A DNA stretch of 64,000 bases from Paenibacillus sp. MAEPY2 (GTDB lineage: Bacteria; Bacillota; Bacilli; Paenibacillales; Paenibacillaceae), in contig NZ_AWUK01000035.1 in the NCBI RefSeq assembly GCF_000499205.1, positions 1 to 64,000 of the forward strand, given 5' to 3'. Numbering within the stretch: position 1 is the first letter of the stretch; each line of letters opens with the position of its first letter. A program made the position numbers and the translations under genes. The notes under the pieces were generated by a model. It was not told the DNA's origin, searched no databases, and saw nothing but the letters and a program-made list of their open reading frames with translations. Below are positions 52,139-61,353 of this stretch, piece by piece.

Positions 52139-53851
52139 TTATATTTTTAATTTTTCAATGGAAACAAGTAGGTCTTCGGACAATTCTTTCAAGGTTTGAA
52201 TATTGCCGCTAATCGTTTCCATGGAGCTCACTTGTTCCTCAGCCGACGCTGACACTTCCTCTACACTGGCCGCGGATTCCTCCGATACTGCCGAAATTTG
52301 TTGACTGAAATCGTTCATGCGTCCACTCGCCTCCTGCATGCCCTCCAGACCATCCGTCATTGTACCAATAACCTGAACCATGCCCTCTACCGACTCACTA
52401 ATGGTACGGAACAGATTGCCGGAATTACGTACTTGCTGCTGCCCGCGCTCTGTCTCCAGTACACCTGTTCGCAATTCCTCAACCACACCCTGGGAATCCT
52501 TCTGAATATCCTCCGTGATGACGGTAATCTCTTCTACAGATGTCCGAACGGCTTCGGACAATTTACGCACTTCTGCTGCAACAACTGCAAATCCGCGTCC
52601 ACTCTCTCCTGCACGGGCAGCTTCGATGGAAGCATTCAATGCGAGCAGGTTGGTTTGGCGCGCAATGTCATGAATGACTTGAACCAACTGCGATATATCT
52701 TCGTTTTTGCGATCCAGCTGTTCCATCTTGTGCATGGAAGACGAAACTGTCCCAGCAATCTGCTGCATCTGGTTCACGGATTGCTCCATGGACTCGCGGC
52801 CGGTCAGTCCTTGTTTCAGAATAAGGTCTGACATCAAGCGAAGCTGGTTTCCCTGCTCCGAATGTTGCTGAATATGTTCGTTCAGTCCCTCGACGGTACG
52901 AGCAGATTCAACAGCCGTTTCCGCTTGACTCTCTGCTGCTTTGGCCGACTCTTCCATCGTTATGGCAATTTGGCGACTGCCAATCTTAACCTCTTCAGAA
53001 GAAATGGCCAATTCGCTGCTTTGACGGTTGACGGCTTCAGCAATCCGTCTAACATTCAATACCATGGAGGTCAGATTACCTTTCATGTCGTTTACGGCTT
53101 TGGCAAGCACACCAACCTCGTCTTCATGTTTGGTATGTATGTCCTGAACATTCAATTGACCTTCCGCAATCAGTTTCACAGCACTGATTACTCGAAGCAG
53201 CGGTTTCACGACTTGTGAACGGATGATCGGGATACTGATTGCCGTGATGAGAATCATCACCAGTACACCAATGACGATAATGATTCGGCCATCCTGGACG
53301 GATCTGATCGTCTGAGCCGCAGAGAGATCGGACTGCTCCTGATTGTAATTCACCAGATAGTCCAGATGGACTTGCATGGCATCGAAGGATGCTGCCCCTT
53401 TTTCCGAAACTTCCTTAGCCAGTTGTTCCTGACCTTCGTCACTCAACTTAATGGATTGCGTATTAATCTTGAGATAAGCTTCCCACTTCATCTTGAATGC
53501 TTCCCAATGTTCTTTTTCTTCAGCCATCTTTTCCTGTTGATCATATATTTTAATAGCCTGAGCCGTTTCGCGAATGTTTTTGGTGCGCTCTTCAGCGAGG
53601 TCTGCTTTGGCCCCTGCCTGTGCATCATAATGGCGATAGCTCAATGACAAAATATGTTCTGTTGTATAATTCAAACGGTTAATCTGCTGGATGGAGGGCA
53701 TCCAGTTATTGGTGATCATATTCGTGTCTTTTTCCATTGAGTTCATTTGCGTAACAATCGTGACACTAAGAAGAATTAAACAGAGGATTAATAGATAGAA
53801 CGCGATGCTGATACGCAGACCGATACTCTTGATCCTGAATCTGCTGAACAT
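52139..53851 (-). CDS. Methyl-accepting chemotaxis protein
   Basis: 570-aa transmembrane chemoreceptor: N-terminal membrane helix (about residues 12-34), a periplasmic-side four-helix-bundle 4HB_MCP domain, a second helix (about 185-208, IIIVIGVLVMILITAISIPII), HAMP, and the cytoplasmic signalling domain with the CheA/CheW tip DISQLVQVIHDIARQTNLLALNASIEAARAGESGRGFAVVAAEVRKLSEAV. ATG at 53851 follows AAGGGGGAAA; the upstream extension has no site. Ligand unknown; no other chemotaxis genes lie near. Confidence 0.95.
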   Translation of the reverse strand: MFSRFRIKSIGLRISIAFYLLILCLILLSVTIVTQMNSMEKDTNMITNNWMPSIQQINRLNYTTEHILSLSYRHYDAQAGAKADLAEERTKNIRETAQAIKIYDQQEKMAEEKEHWEAFKMKWEAYLKINTQSIKLSDEGQEQLAKEVSEKGAASFDAMQVHLDYLVNYNQEQSDLSAAQTIRSVQDGRIIIVIGVLVMILITAISIPIIRSQVVKPLLRVISAVKLIAEGQLNVQDIHTKHEDEVGVLAKAVNDMKGNLTSMVLNVRRIAEAVNRQSSELAISSEEVKIGSRQIAITMEESAKAAESQAETAVESARTVEGLNEHIQQHSEQGNQLRLMSDLILKQGLTGRESMEQSVNQMQQIAGTVSSSMHKMEQLDRKNEDISQLVQVIHDIARQTNLLALNASIEAARAGESGRGFAVVAAEVRKLSEAVRTSVEEITVITEDIQKDSQGVVEELRTGVLETERGQQQVRNSGNLFRTISESVEGMVQVIGTMTDGLEGMQEASGRMNDFSQQISAVSEESAASVEEVSASAEEQVSSMETISGNIQTLKELSEDLLVSIEKLKI

Positions 53852-54092
53852 ATGATTTCCCCCTTGTGCCCATCTTCGGCCACTTCCGTATTTTAGGTGC
53901 TTTTGTCGTTGTTTTACCCTTCTTTTGGCATCTTGCAAAATACTCTTTTCTATATTATATCTATAGGAAAAGAGACGTAAAGTATTATAACATTCTTTTG
54001 TTTTAAACATGCTTTATTTTGTAAAATCTTGTGATTATTCCACATTACCTGTTGAATGGAATCGAACCATGTAAAATTTAGACTAAAATGAA

Positions 54093-54138
54093 ACAAAAAA
54101 GAGCTGCAGCATACGGCAAATATCCGATCTGCAGCTCA
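54093..54138 (-). terminator. Terminator of the LLM oxidoreductase gene
   Basis: Perfect 9-bp stem GAGCTGCAG / CTGCAGCTC (54101-54109, 54129-54137), minus-strand TTTTTTG tail. Confidence 0.88.
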
Positions 54139-54212
54139 TAAGATTTGAATCTAACAGAGGGGCAGGTATGGAACCCGCCATTCTTTGTATCATAACAGCT
54201 AACAAGCCACCC

Positions 54213-55211
54213 TTATGCGTTCGCAAGTAACTTGTATGAGGCCAACCTTCGCTCGTAATCCGGTCCAGTGGTCACCACAAGCAGCCGATCCGTGTCCAGT
54301 CTGTGGCACACCTGCTGTAATTGGTTCCAAACCTGTGCAGGTGTGCCGGCGTAATGTCGTTGTACTTCTTTCCCATCAGCATCGGCACTGTTGTCGTTGG
54401 AGCGGGTACTCGTGTTGGCAATGTCAGACTGCGTCGAATGCTCTTTCCCTCCGGCTCTGCGTCTCTCTGCCATCTCGCGGCTCCAGGACACCGCCTCTTC
54501 CTGCGTCTCCGCACACAGAACACTGACCGCAACCATAACCTCCGGTTCTTTCCTGTTGGCGCTGGGGATAAACCCCTCCCGATAACGCCGCACAGCCTCT
54601 GTACCATCCGTGTCACTCATAAATTGTCCGAATACATACCCCATACCAAAACGGGCGGCAAACTCGGCACTTTTTACGTTGGTACCTAGCATCCATAAGG
54701 ATAACGGAAACTCCGGAATCGGTCGGGCCGTCACCGGATGCTCTTCATAGGTGTAACGGTCTTCCAGCAGTTCGGTCAGTGCTGCGAGCGATTCAGGCAG
54801 CTTGGACACATGTTGCAAGTAATTGCCACTCAGAGCCATTGTCGCATGGGGGCCGCCCCCAGGAGCACGTCCCAAGCCTAGTTCGATGCGCCCCGGATAG
54901 AGCGCCGCCAACAATCGGAACGACTCTGCTACCTTAAGCGGGCTATAGTGCGGTAACAGCACAGCACCGGAACCAAGCTGAATCGTGTTCGTTCGTGCGC
55001 CAATATGGGCAAGCAGCACTTCCGGCGATGCCGATGCCAGTTCATCCATGTCATGATGCTCAGACGTCCAATATCTCGAATAGCCCCACTCTTCAGCACG
55101 CTGCGCAAGTGTAACGGATTGTTGCAGCGCCTGTTCTGCTGCGGCTCCGTTCAGCCTTGGAACAAGGTCAAGTACGCCCAGATTGTATTTTCCACTGATG
55201 TTCGCACCCAA
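54213..55211 (-). CDS. LLM class flavin-dependent oxidoreductase
   Basis: 332-aa luciferase-like monooxygenase family member. Family segments: LGVLDLVPRLNGAAAEQALQQSVTLAQRAEEWGYSRYWTSEHHDM, ASPEVLLAHIGARTNTIQLGSGAVLLPHYSPLKVAESFRLLAALYPGRIELGLGRAPGGG. This is the MsnO8-like group. Substrate unknown; uses FMN or F420. An ATG at 55220 lies directly after AAGGGAG; the TTG at 55211 is nine bases from it and is preferred. It follows the dGTPase gene by about 30 bases, suggesting co-transcription. Confidence 0.87.
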   Translation of the reverse strand: MGANISGKYNLGVLDLVPRLNGAAAEQALQQSVTLAQRAEEWGYSRYWTSEHHDMDELASASPEVLLAHIGARTNTIQLGSGAVLLPHYSPLKVAESFRLLAALYPGRIELGLGRAPGGGPHATMALSGNYLQHVSKLPESLAALTELLEDRYTYEEHPVTARPIPEFPLSLWMLGTNVKSAEFAARFGMGYVFGQFMSDTDGTEAVRRYREGFIPSANRKEPEVMVAVSVLCAETQEEAVSWSREMAERRRAGGKEHSTQSDIANTSTRSNDNSADADGKEVQRHYAGTPAQVWNQLQQVCHRLDTDRLLVVTTGPDYERRLASYKLLANA

Positions 55212-55240
55212 GCGTCTCATCTCCCTTCGTCACGCTTATC

Positions 55241-56656
55241 TTAGTCCAGATCGTAGATGGAACCGACCTTGAGACCGTAAAGTTCATTGTATATTTTCTC
55301 GGCAAATGCATCCGTCATCCCGGCAATATAATCAATCACCATGTGCTCCCAGGTCCAGATCGGGTTCGCCTTCGCCTGATCCTTCTCATAGCGTTGCAGC
55401 CAATCGGACGGAATAATGGATTTGGACGTTTCAGGATCAAGGAAAGCATCCCACAGACGCTTAATCATCCATTCACTGCGCTTTTGCAACCTCTGCACAC
55501 GCAGGTCACGAATCATGGTCACCCAGGCAAAGCTCTTGAGCACACTCACCGTGCGCAGCATATCGAGATCCTCGGCACCTTCACGGACAAACGTTACCTT
55601 TTTCCAGTCTCCGTTATCAATAACTCCCAGACTTGCGACAAAAAGACTGACCCAGTAAGCTTTGACCTCCCGGCGGGTGCGTGAGTAGTCATGCTCACAG
55701 AATGGCATCTTTTCATTCCAGATGCGCAGGAACGAAGCAAGGACTTCTTCGACTTTTTTGCCAATCGCTTCCCTTGTCCATCCGTTCCAGAACAGATCCT
55801 CCAGCGTTGTAATCTTATCCACAATCAGTCGATTGATATGCGGATCTTGCAGGAAATGCTCATGTACTTCGATTTTGCCTGCCTTGATGCCATCTTCCAG
55901 ATCATGTGCGGAATAGGCAATATCGTCGCAGAGGTCCATCAGCTGTGCTTCCAGCGTCTTTTTGCCAGCAGGAATATCCCAACGATTGCGAATCTCGCGG
56001 ATATACTGCCATTCATGATGGTACATGCCCTTCTTGCTCTCCGTACCAGGATACGGATACTTGTTGATGCCGAGCAGTACTGCATCGGACAGGTTCAGTC
56101 CATCGATATCCTCCCGTTTCTCCAAGTACATAATGAGACGGAAGTTATGTGCGTTGCCTTCAAAATGCTCATATTTCCGCTTCAGCTCTGCACGAATCTC
56201 CTGTTCCGGTTGGGGTGATTTCGCCCCACGATTTTTCTTCATGATTTTCTTGACCTCAGTGTTAATGAGATCATCGAGGATACCATCCAGTACCTCTTCT
56301 CCTTTATGCCCAAAAGGCGGGTGACCGAAGTCATGCGCAATCGCGGCACACTCCACCACTTCCGAATCAATAATCAGTCCCGGGCTGTCTGCCTGGTTCA
56401 ACTCCACCTCCGGGTAGCGTCGCAGCAAGCTTCTTGCCGCTTCTCGTGCAATCTGCGCCACCTCCAGGGAGTGGGTCAATCGTGTGCGATAATAATCGCC
56501 CGTTCCTGCACCAAACACCTGTGATTTGCCCTGCAGCCGACGGAAGGTCGGTGAATGTATCAGTCTGGAATAGTCGCGCTCATAGGCTGCACGAACCCCA
56601 TCCAGTTTCGTTAGTTCAGGATATTGTCTATGTTCTCTCAGATCGTTCCATTGCAT
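55241..56656 (-). CDS. dgt: Deoxyguanosinetriphosphate triphosphohydrolase (dGTPase, HD domain)
   Basis: 471-aa HD-domain enzyme that hydrolyses dGTP to deoxyguanosine and triphosphate. Motifs: SRLIHSPTFRRLQGKSQVF, RTRLTHSLEVAQIAREAARSLL, and the metal-binding HDFGHPPFGHKGEEVLD. The later DDIAYSAHDLEDGIKAG provides the last metal ligand. Length suits the dGTPase/YwfO type. ATG at 56656 lies eight bases after AGGAG; upstream open frame is unlikely. Allosteric details and nucleotide specificity are inferred. Confidence 0.93.
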   Translation of the reverse strand: MQWNDLREHRQYPELTKLDGVRAAYERDYSRLIHSPTFRRLQGKSQVFGAGTGDYYRTRLTHSLEVAQIAREAARSLLRRYPEVELNQADSPGLIIDSEVVECAAIAHDFGHPPFGHKGEEVLDGILDDLINTEVKKIMKKNRGAKSPQPEQEIRAELKRKYEHFEGNAHNFRLIMYLEKREDIDGLNLSDAVLLGINKYPYPGTESKKGMYHHEWQYIREIRNRWDIPAGKKTLEAQLMDLCDDIAYSAHDLEDGIKAGKIEVHEHFLQDPHINRLIVDKITTLEDLFWNGWTREAIGKKVEEVLASFLRIWNEKMPFCEHDYSRTRREVKAYWVSLFVASLGVIDNGDWKKVTFVREGAEDLDMLRTVSVLKSFAWVTMIRDLRVQRLQKRSEWMIKRLWDAFLDPETSKSIIPSDWLQRYEKDQAKANPIWTWEHMVIDYIAGMTDAFAEKIYNELYGLKVGSIYDLD

Positions 56657-57183
56657 GTTGATCACTCCTAGCCGACTGTCTCTATTTTGAGTGATTATAC
56701 ACATATTCTGCAGTTTCGAAAAGCAAAACCTGTCTGCGATTGTCATCTCTTCTCACATCAACTTGTGATGCACAGTCGTCTTCTCTTATTATACCCTGTC
56801 AGACTATCATCCGTGCACCTAAAAGGTAATGATTAATATTGAAAGTAACTTATGACGAAAAAAGTGCCTTATACAGTTTGCGTGGCCGTTCCGGTTACGG
56901 ATCGTTCTTTTGATCGCTGTTATTCCCAAATTTCTTTGATTCCCTTTAGAAAGGGTGAAATTCGGGAATAAAGGCGAACGCTTCGCTTCTTCAGAATCGA
57001 TTCCGTCCCCTTCACTACTTTCGCTGTTTGATTCACACCCAATCTAAAATGAAATTACATCCCTATAAAGGGGGACTTCAATCAAGACTTTGAGAGGCTA
57101 AAGAATACCATTAAATTGTTTATTTCATCACTTCATTAATAGTCTGTCTTCCCCATCCCCTCCCCGCAATAGGAAAGGTGAAA
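56657..57183. other. Intergenic region between dgt and the htpG terminator
   Basis: About 527 bp without a gene. It contains repeat copy B (56886-57035). The parts at 56760-56880 and 57040-57180 are AT-rich and show nothing else. Confidence 0.7.
56886..57035 (+). repeat. Palindromic intergenic repeat, copy B
   Basis: Full short-form copy. A lead GTTCCGGTTACGGATCGTT and GATCGCTG are followed by the outer hairpin TTATTCCCAAATTTC / GAAATTCGGGAATAA (14 of 15 pairs) around a perfect inner CCCTTT/AAAGGG stem, then GGCGAACGCTTCGCTTCT and a tail. The outer stem has T:A where copy C has C:G, a compensatory change. Confidence 0.85.
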
Positions 57184-57218
57184 ATAAAAAAACGACAGGG
57201 CGGAAGTGCCCTGTCGGG
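57184..57218 (-). terminator. htpG terminator
   Basis: Perfect 9-bp stem CGACAGGGC / GCCCTGTCG (57193-57201, 57208-57216); minus-strand tail TTTTTTTATTTT. Confidence 0.95.
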
Positions 57219-57232
57219 GTGGTAATTATGGT

Positions 57233-59113
57233 TTAGACCATAACCTTGCAGATATCGTTGGTGAACTCTACCGGATCTTGAATTGGCAGTCCTTCGATCA
57301 GCAATGCTTGATGATACAGCAAGCTTGTATAAAGGCTCAGTTTTTCTTTATCCTGTGCAAATGCGTCTTTCAGGGATTTGAAGACATCGTGATTTACGTT
57401 GATCTCCAGCACTTTATCTGCCTGTACATTTTCACTGTTCGGCATAGCTTTCAGGATTTTCTCCATTTCAATCGTCAGCTCACCTTCGGTGGACAAACAT
57501 ACCGGATGGCTTCTCAGGCGTTTGGAAGCTTTAACAGCTTTTACTTTGCCGCCGAGCTGCGCTTGCATCGCTTCGAACAACTCTTTGTTGTCGTTGTCCT
57601 GTGCGTCTGTTTCTTCTTTATCTGCACTGTCCTCGATGCCCAGGTCACCGCTGGAGATGGATTTAAATTCTTTCTCCTTGTAGTTCGTGATCATTTTAAT
57701 TGCAAATTCGTCGATGTCGTCAGTAAAGTACAAGACTTCATAGCCTTTGTCGAGTACACCCTCGATCTGTGGCAGCTTCTCAATCCGTTCAATGGATTCA
57801 CCTGATGCGTAGTAGATGTACTTCTGATCTTCCGGCATTCTGGAAACATACTCGTCCAGGCTCACCAGTTTCTTCTCTTTGGAAGAAGAGAACAAGAGCA
57901 GGTCCTGCAACGTATCCTTGTTCACGCCATAGTCACTGTATACGCCATACTTCAGCTGACGGCCAAACGCTTGATAGAACTTCTCGTAATTCTCACGCTC
58001 ATCCTTAAGCAGGCTTTGCAGCTGGCTCTTGATCTTGTTCTTGATGTTCTTCGCGATCAGGCTGAGCTGACGGTCATGTTGCAGCATTTCACGGGAAATG
58101 TTCAGGGACAGATCTTCCGAATCGACCATACCTTTGACAAATCCGAAGTAATCCGGCAGCAGGTCACCGCATTTGTCCATAATCAATACACCGTTAGAGT
58201 ACAGTTCAAGGCCTTTTTCATACTCTTTTGTATAATAATCAAACGGAGTGTTCTCCGGGATAAACAGGATCGCATTATATACCACTGCGCCATCTGCGCT
58301 GATGTGCAGGTGTTTGAGCGGTTTGTCAAAACCGTAGCGTTTTTCCATATAGAAGTTGGTGTAGTCTTCTTCAGTCAATTCGCTTTTATTTTTACGCCAA
58401 ATCGGCACCATACTGTTCACGGTTTGCTCTTCTTTGTACTCCTCGAACTCGTTCTCTGTACCCTCTTTTGGTCGCTGACCTGTCACATCCATCTTGATCG
58501 GGTAGCGAATGAAGTCGGAGTATTTCTTGATGATGGATCTCAGGCGGTACTCTTCCAAAAATTCGTCATACGAATCTTCTTCGGTATTTTGTTTGATGGT
58601 CAGGACGATTTCCGTACCCACGGAATCTTTCTCGGCTGGAGAGATCGTGTACCCATCCGCGCCTTCGGATTCCCATTTCCATGCTTCGTCGCTGCCCAGC
58701 GTTTTACTCGTTACAGTCAGCTTGTCCGCTACCATGAATGCGGAGTAGAAACCAACCCCGAATTGTCCGATGATGTTGTGTCCGTCTTTGGCTTCATTCT
58801 CTTTCTTGAACGCCAGCGAGCCACTCTTCGCGATAACCCCCAGATTGTTCTCCAGCTCTTCCTGGGTCATCCCGATTCCTGTATCGGTCAGTGTGAGCGT
58901 ACGGTTCTCTTTGTCGATGGTGAGCTTAATGTAGTAGTCCTCTTTGTTGAAGACGAGTGTATCGTCCGTCAGTGCTTTGTAATATATTTTGTCAATGGCG
59001 TCACTGGAGTTGGAGATCAGTTCTCTCAAAAAGATTTCTCTTTGGGTGTAAATGGAGTTGATCATCATATCCAGCAAGCGTTTGGATTCAGCCTGGAATT
59101 CTTTTTTAGCCAT
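57233..59113 (-). CDS. htpG: Molecular chaperone HtpG (Hsp90)
   Basis: 626-aa cytoplasmic ATP-dependent chaperone. N-terminal GHKL ATPase: ELISNSSDAIDK, LTLTDTGIGMTQEELENNLG, GQFGVGFYSAFMVADKLTV; middle domain FDKPLKHLHISADGAVVYNAILFIPENTPFDYY and LSLNISREMLQHDRQLSLI; C-terminal dimerisation domain from about residue 500. ATG after AAAGGAG. Monocistronic with a strong terminator. Expression is probably heat-controlled by HrcA through the CIRCE element about 510 bases upstream of the ATG, giving an unusually long leader. Confidence 0.97.
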   Translation of the reverse strand: MAKKEFQAESKRLLDMMINSIYTQREIFLRELISNSSDAIDKIYYKALTDDTLVFNKEDYYIKLTIDKENRTLTLTDTGIGMTQEELENNLGVIAKSGSLAFKKENEAKDGHNIIGQFGVGFYSAFMVADKLTVTSKTLGSDEAWKWESEGADGYTISPAEKDSVGTEIVLTIKQNTEEDSYDEFLEEYRLRSIIKKYSDFIRYPIKMDVTGQRPKEGTENEFEEYKEEQTVNSMVPIWRKNKSELTEEDYTNFYMEKRYGFDKPLKHLHISADGAVVYNAILFIPENTPFDYYTKEYEKGLELYSNGVLIMDKCGDLLPDYFGFVKGMVDSEDLSLNISREMLQHDRQLSLIAKNIKNKIKSQLQSLLKDERENYEKFYQAFGRQLKYGVYSDYGVNKDTLQDLLLFSSSKEKKLVSLDEYVSRMPEDQKYIYYASGESIERIEKLPQIEGVLDKGYEVLYFTDDIDEFAIKMITNYKEKEFKSISSGDLGIEDSADKEETDAQDNDNKELFEAMQAQLGGKVKAVKASKRLRSHPVCLSTEGELTIEMEKILKAMPNSENVQADKVLEINVNHDVFKSLKDAFAQDKEKLSLYTSLLYHQALLIEGLPIQDPVEFTNDICKVMV

Positions 59114-59219
59114 GAATGGGTGTCTCCTTTCAAATTTGGATATAGAATGATTAGATTGAATATAGAAAGCAAACCTTTGAATTGTTCATGCAGACCGTAA
59201 CATTGCTAGAAAAGCTTTC

Positions 59220-59251
59220 AATCGCTTTGATCCCCAGATTTTTATGATTCA
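59220..59251 (+). repeat. Fragment of the palindromic repeat (copy F)
   Basis: About 31 bases (ATCGCT..GATCCCCAGATTT..ATGATTC) match the left arm of the repeat with a few changes; the right arm is missing. Lies in the htpG leader, before copy C. Confidence 0.5.
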
Positions 59252-59295
59252 TTCTATTGCTCATTTAAAATAAGTGCATGATTTTCTGCGATCTA

Positions 59296-59440
59296 GCCGT
59301 TCCGGTTACGAATCGTTCTTCCGATCGCTGTTATCCCCTAATTTTCTTGATCCCCTTTTACAAAGGTTAAAATTAGGGGATAAAGGCGAGCGCTTCGCTT
59401 CTACAGAATCGATTTCGTCCCCTCCACTGCTGCCGCACCA
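59296..59440 (+). repeat. Palindromic intergenic repeat, copy C (in the htpG leader)
   Basis: Best-preserved copy: perfect 15-bp outer stem TTATCCCCTAATTTT (59331-59345) / AAAATTAGGGGATAA (59369-59383), inner CCTTT/AAAGG, preceded by GTTCCGGTTACGAATCGTT and followed by GGCGAGCGCTTCGCTTCT. It lies between CIRCE and htpG, so it should be transcribed within the htpG 5' leader. Confidence 0.88.
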
Positions 59441-59623
59441 TTCATCAACTGATTTTAAACATTGCGATTTTTTTTCAAGTAAAAATCTGTTGATCAATCT
59501 CGCTTGCGTGCCAAGTTTTTCTAGCCCCTCCACGCTCATGCATGTCCTATTCAGGTTTAACTTTATCCATATTCAAAAACACAATCATTCCATATGTAGT
59601 CGTGTAGTAAAAAACATCATTTG

Positions 59624-59650
59624 TTAGCACTCCGTTCGTCAGAGTGCTAA
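59624..59650. promoter_or_regulatory. CIRCE element (HrcA operator)
   Basis: Perfect consensus TTAGCACTC-N9-GAGTGCTAA. It covers the first transcribed bases of the htpG promoter, where HrcA blocks transcription until heat shock. No other gene is near enough on either strand to be its target. Confidence 0.95.
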
Positions 59651-59662
59651 ACCCTTCCTTTT

Positions 59663-59691
59663 ATATAACATATGGGAAAATTGGGTGTCAA
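59663..59691 (-). promoter_or_regulatory. htpG promoter
   Basis: Minus strand TTGACA (59691-59686), 17-base spacer, TTATAT (59668-59663); with an 18-base spacer the -10 reads TATATA. CIRCE follows at once. Confidence 0.85.
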
Positions 59692-59781
59692 TACGAAGCC
59701 GGTTATTTTAACAAAATGATCGAATAACACTTCAAGTTTTGCACATCTCTAACCATTTTAGCTCAATACATCATGCAATAC

Positions 59782-59816
59782 AAAAGCCGCCCCGAACCAA
59801 AGTTCGAACCGGCTTG
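59782..59816 (-). terminator. Candidate terminator of the dpp transcript
   Basis: Imperfect stem AAGCCG.TTCGAAC / GTTCGG.GCGGCTT; minus-strand TTTTGTATTG. It lies about 550 bases past the dppC stop. Confidence 0.65.
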
Positions 59817-59859
59817 GAGGACAGATTAATGAGTATGTGCAGTATTGGCAAGCCACACG

Positions 59860-60054
59860 CTAACGAACCTCACAGACGTTAATTGGCCTTTATAGGATGA
59901 TTTCATAATCTAAAGAATCGTCGACACGCTATTTCTCACCTTTTGCCAACCTTTCGAGGCTTTCCGCAGGTTTTTCGCAAAATAGGGTGTGTGAAATTCG
60001 TTAGTCTGGGGAATTGGCAGTAAATCGTTGAATAATGCTTCCTAGGTTCGTTAG
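59860..60054. repeat. Inverted-repeat-bounded intergenic element
   Basis: Perfect 11-bp terminal inverted repeats CTAACGAACCT (59860-59870) and AGGTTCGTTAG (60044-60054). Inside, ACACGCTATTT (59924-59934) and AAATAGGGTGT (59980-59990) form a second inverted pair with one mismatch, and ATTCGTTAG repeats at 59996-60004. No open frame or transposase. No clear target duplication. Unrelated to the palindromic repeat family next to it. Confidence 0.55.
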
Positions 60055-60111
60055 ATTTGAAACAGAGTCGGAGACTTAATTAGAGATGCAACTAGAGTTG
60101 AAACTATATAA

Positions 60112-60300
60112 ATTGAACTAAACATTTACACGATAACGGAGGGACAGAAATAACCTGAAGAAGCGGAGCTAAAAGCTTTCTGAAAGAAAGCTGCATCGGA
60201 AGCATACACCTCGCCTTTATCCCCGGATTCCCCCCTTTATATTAGGGATTTTAAAAAAATTTGGGGATAACAGCGATCGGAAGGTTCTTCTGTCATCGGA
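60112..60300 (-). repeat. Palindromic intergenic repeat, copy D (long form, reversed)
   Basis: Same family on the opposite strand, just past dppC. Left arm TTATCCCCAAATT with right arm AATCCGGGGATAA (minus-strand letters). It carries an extra segment of about 45 bases with its own AGCTTTCTTTCAGAAAGCT hairpin between GGCGA and GCTTCTTCAGG, which only copy E shares. Its end (GTGTAAATGTTTAGTT) matches copy A. Confidence 0.82.
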
Positions 60301-60362
60301 GTGGCAAGTGTAAATATTCTTTAGTTCAATTGATATAGAAAAGCAACCAGAGATGCAAACTG

Positions 60363-61262
60363 CTACTTTTTGGCCATCTTTGGATCTAGGGTATCGCGCA
60401 GGCCGTCCCCGAGCAAATTGAAACCGAGCACGGTGAACATGATGGAAAGTCCAGGGAAGATGAGCGTCCACGGCGCTTTTTGCAGAAACTGGCGGGAATC
60501 CGACAGCATTTTGCCCCATTCCGGATCAGGTGGTTGCGCACCCATGCCGAGGAATCCAAGTGCAGCTGCTTCAATAATCGCTGTTCCAATCCCCAGTGTG
60601 CCTTGTACGATGAGCGGGGTGAGGCTATTGGGCAAAATGTGCCGGAACAGAATTCGCATATTGCCAGCCCCCAGCGTACGTGCCGATGTAATAAATTCCT
60701 CCTGTCTCAAGCTAAGTACCCTTGAACGTACCAGTCGTCCGTAGGTCGGGATGTTTACGATCGCTATCGCGAGCAGTGCGTTCTGCAAGGATGGACCCAG
60801 AATCGCAACAATGGCGATTGCCAGCAGAATAGCTGGAAAAGCAAGCAAGATATCGAACAAACGCGAGATGAGCATGTCAGCCCACTTCCCATAATACCCG
60901 GCAATCAGGCCGAGCAATGCACCCGCAATAATAGAGCCAATAACCGAAAAGAAGCCGACCCACAATGAAATGCGCGCTCCGTGCAGCACTCTGGAGAATA
61001 CGTCACGCCCGAGATCATCGGTACCAAACCAATGCTCTGCCGAAGGGGCTTGCAGCCGATCTGTGAGTACCTGCTCTTTGTAGTCATACGGGGCAATATA
61101 CGGGGCCACAAAGGCCAACAGGATGAAAAAAACGATAATGATCAAGCCTGCCAGCGCAAGCCGATTTCTCCGAAACGTTCTCCACGCTTCCCGCCATGGA
61201 CCAGATGCGCGTGCCGACGCGGCGTCAACGGTTGCTCCGGTGTTGGTCGATAATTTGGCCAT
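60363..61262 (-). CDS. dppC: Peptide ABC transporter permease, DppC/OppC family
   Basis: 299-aa membrane permease with six helices. N-terminal RRNRLALAGLIIIVFFILLAFVAPYIAPYDYKEQVL, the typical WFGTDDLGRDVFSRVLHGARISLWVGF, and the ATPase-contact loop EFITSARTLGAGNMRILFRHILPNSLTPLIV. ATG at 61262 after AAGGGAG. Forms the transmembrane channel with DppB. The dppB-dppC gap of about 300 bases is large for an operon because repeat copy E lies in it. No ATPase genes follow. Confidence 0.94.
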   Translation of the reverse strand: MAKLSTNTGATVDAASARASGPWREAWRTFRRNRLALAGLIIIVFFILLAFVAPYIAPYDYKEQVLTDRLQAPSAEHWFGTDDLGRDVFSRVLHGARISLWVGFFSVIGSIIAGALLGLIAGYYGKWADMLISRLFDILLAFPAILLAIAIVAILGPSLQNALLAIAIVNIPTYGRLVRSRVLSLRQEEFITSARTLGAGNMRILFRHILPNSLTPLIVQGTLGIGTAIIEAAALGFLGMGAQPPDPEWGKMLSDSRQFLQKAPWTLIFPGLSIMFTVLGFNLLGDGLRDTLDPKMAKK

Positions 61263-61353
61263 GCGGCGTCTCCCTTCTTGGATATGAATGAAATACAAGA
61301 TTAACGAGTTCTATTACACTTACACTAAAGCATTACGATTGCAGTACCATCTT

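Noticed and set aside
53852..54010. Possible sigma-D promoter for the chemoreceptor
   Set aside because: TAAA and GCCGAA boxes are present but the spacing is wrong.
57971..59200. 409-codon open frame on the plus strand opposite htpG
   Set aside because: It is the antisense shadow of a clear Hsp90 gene, with no ribosome site and a composition typical of antisense frames.
59306..59539. 77-codon minus-strand frame in the htpG leader
   Set aside because: Much of its translation is repeat copy C; such repeat-derived frames are unlikely to be genes.
59785..59815. tRNA-like GTTCGAAC sequence
   Set aside because: No cloverleaf can be formed; it is better explained as a terminator stem.
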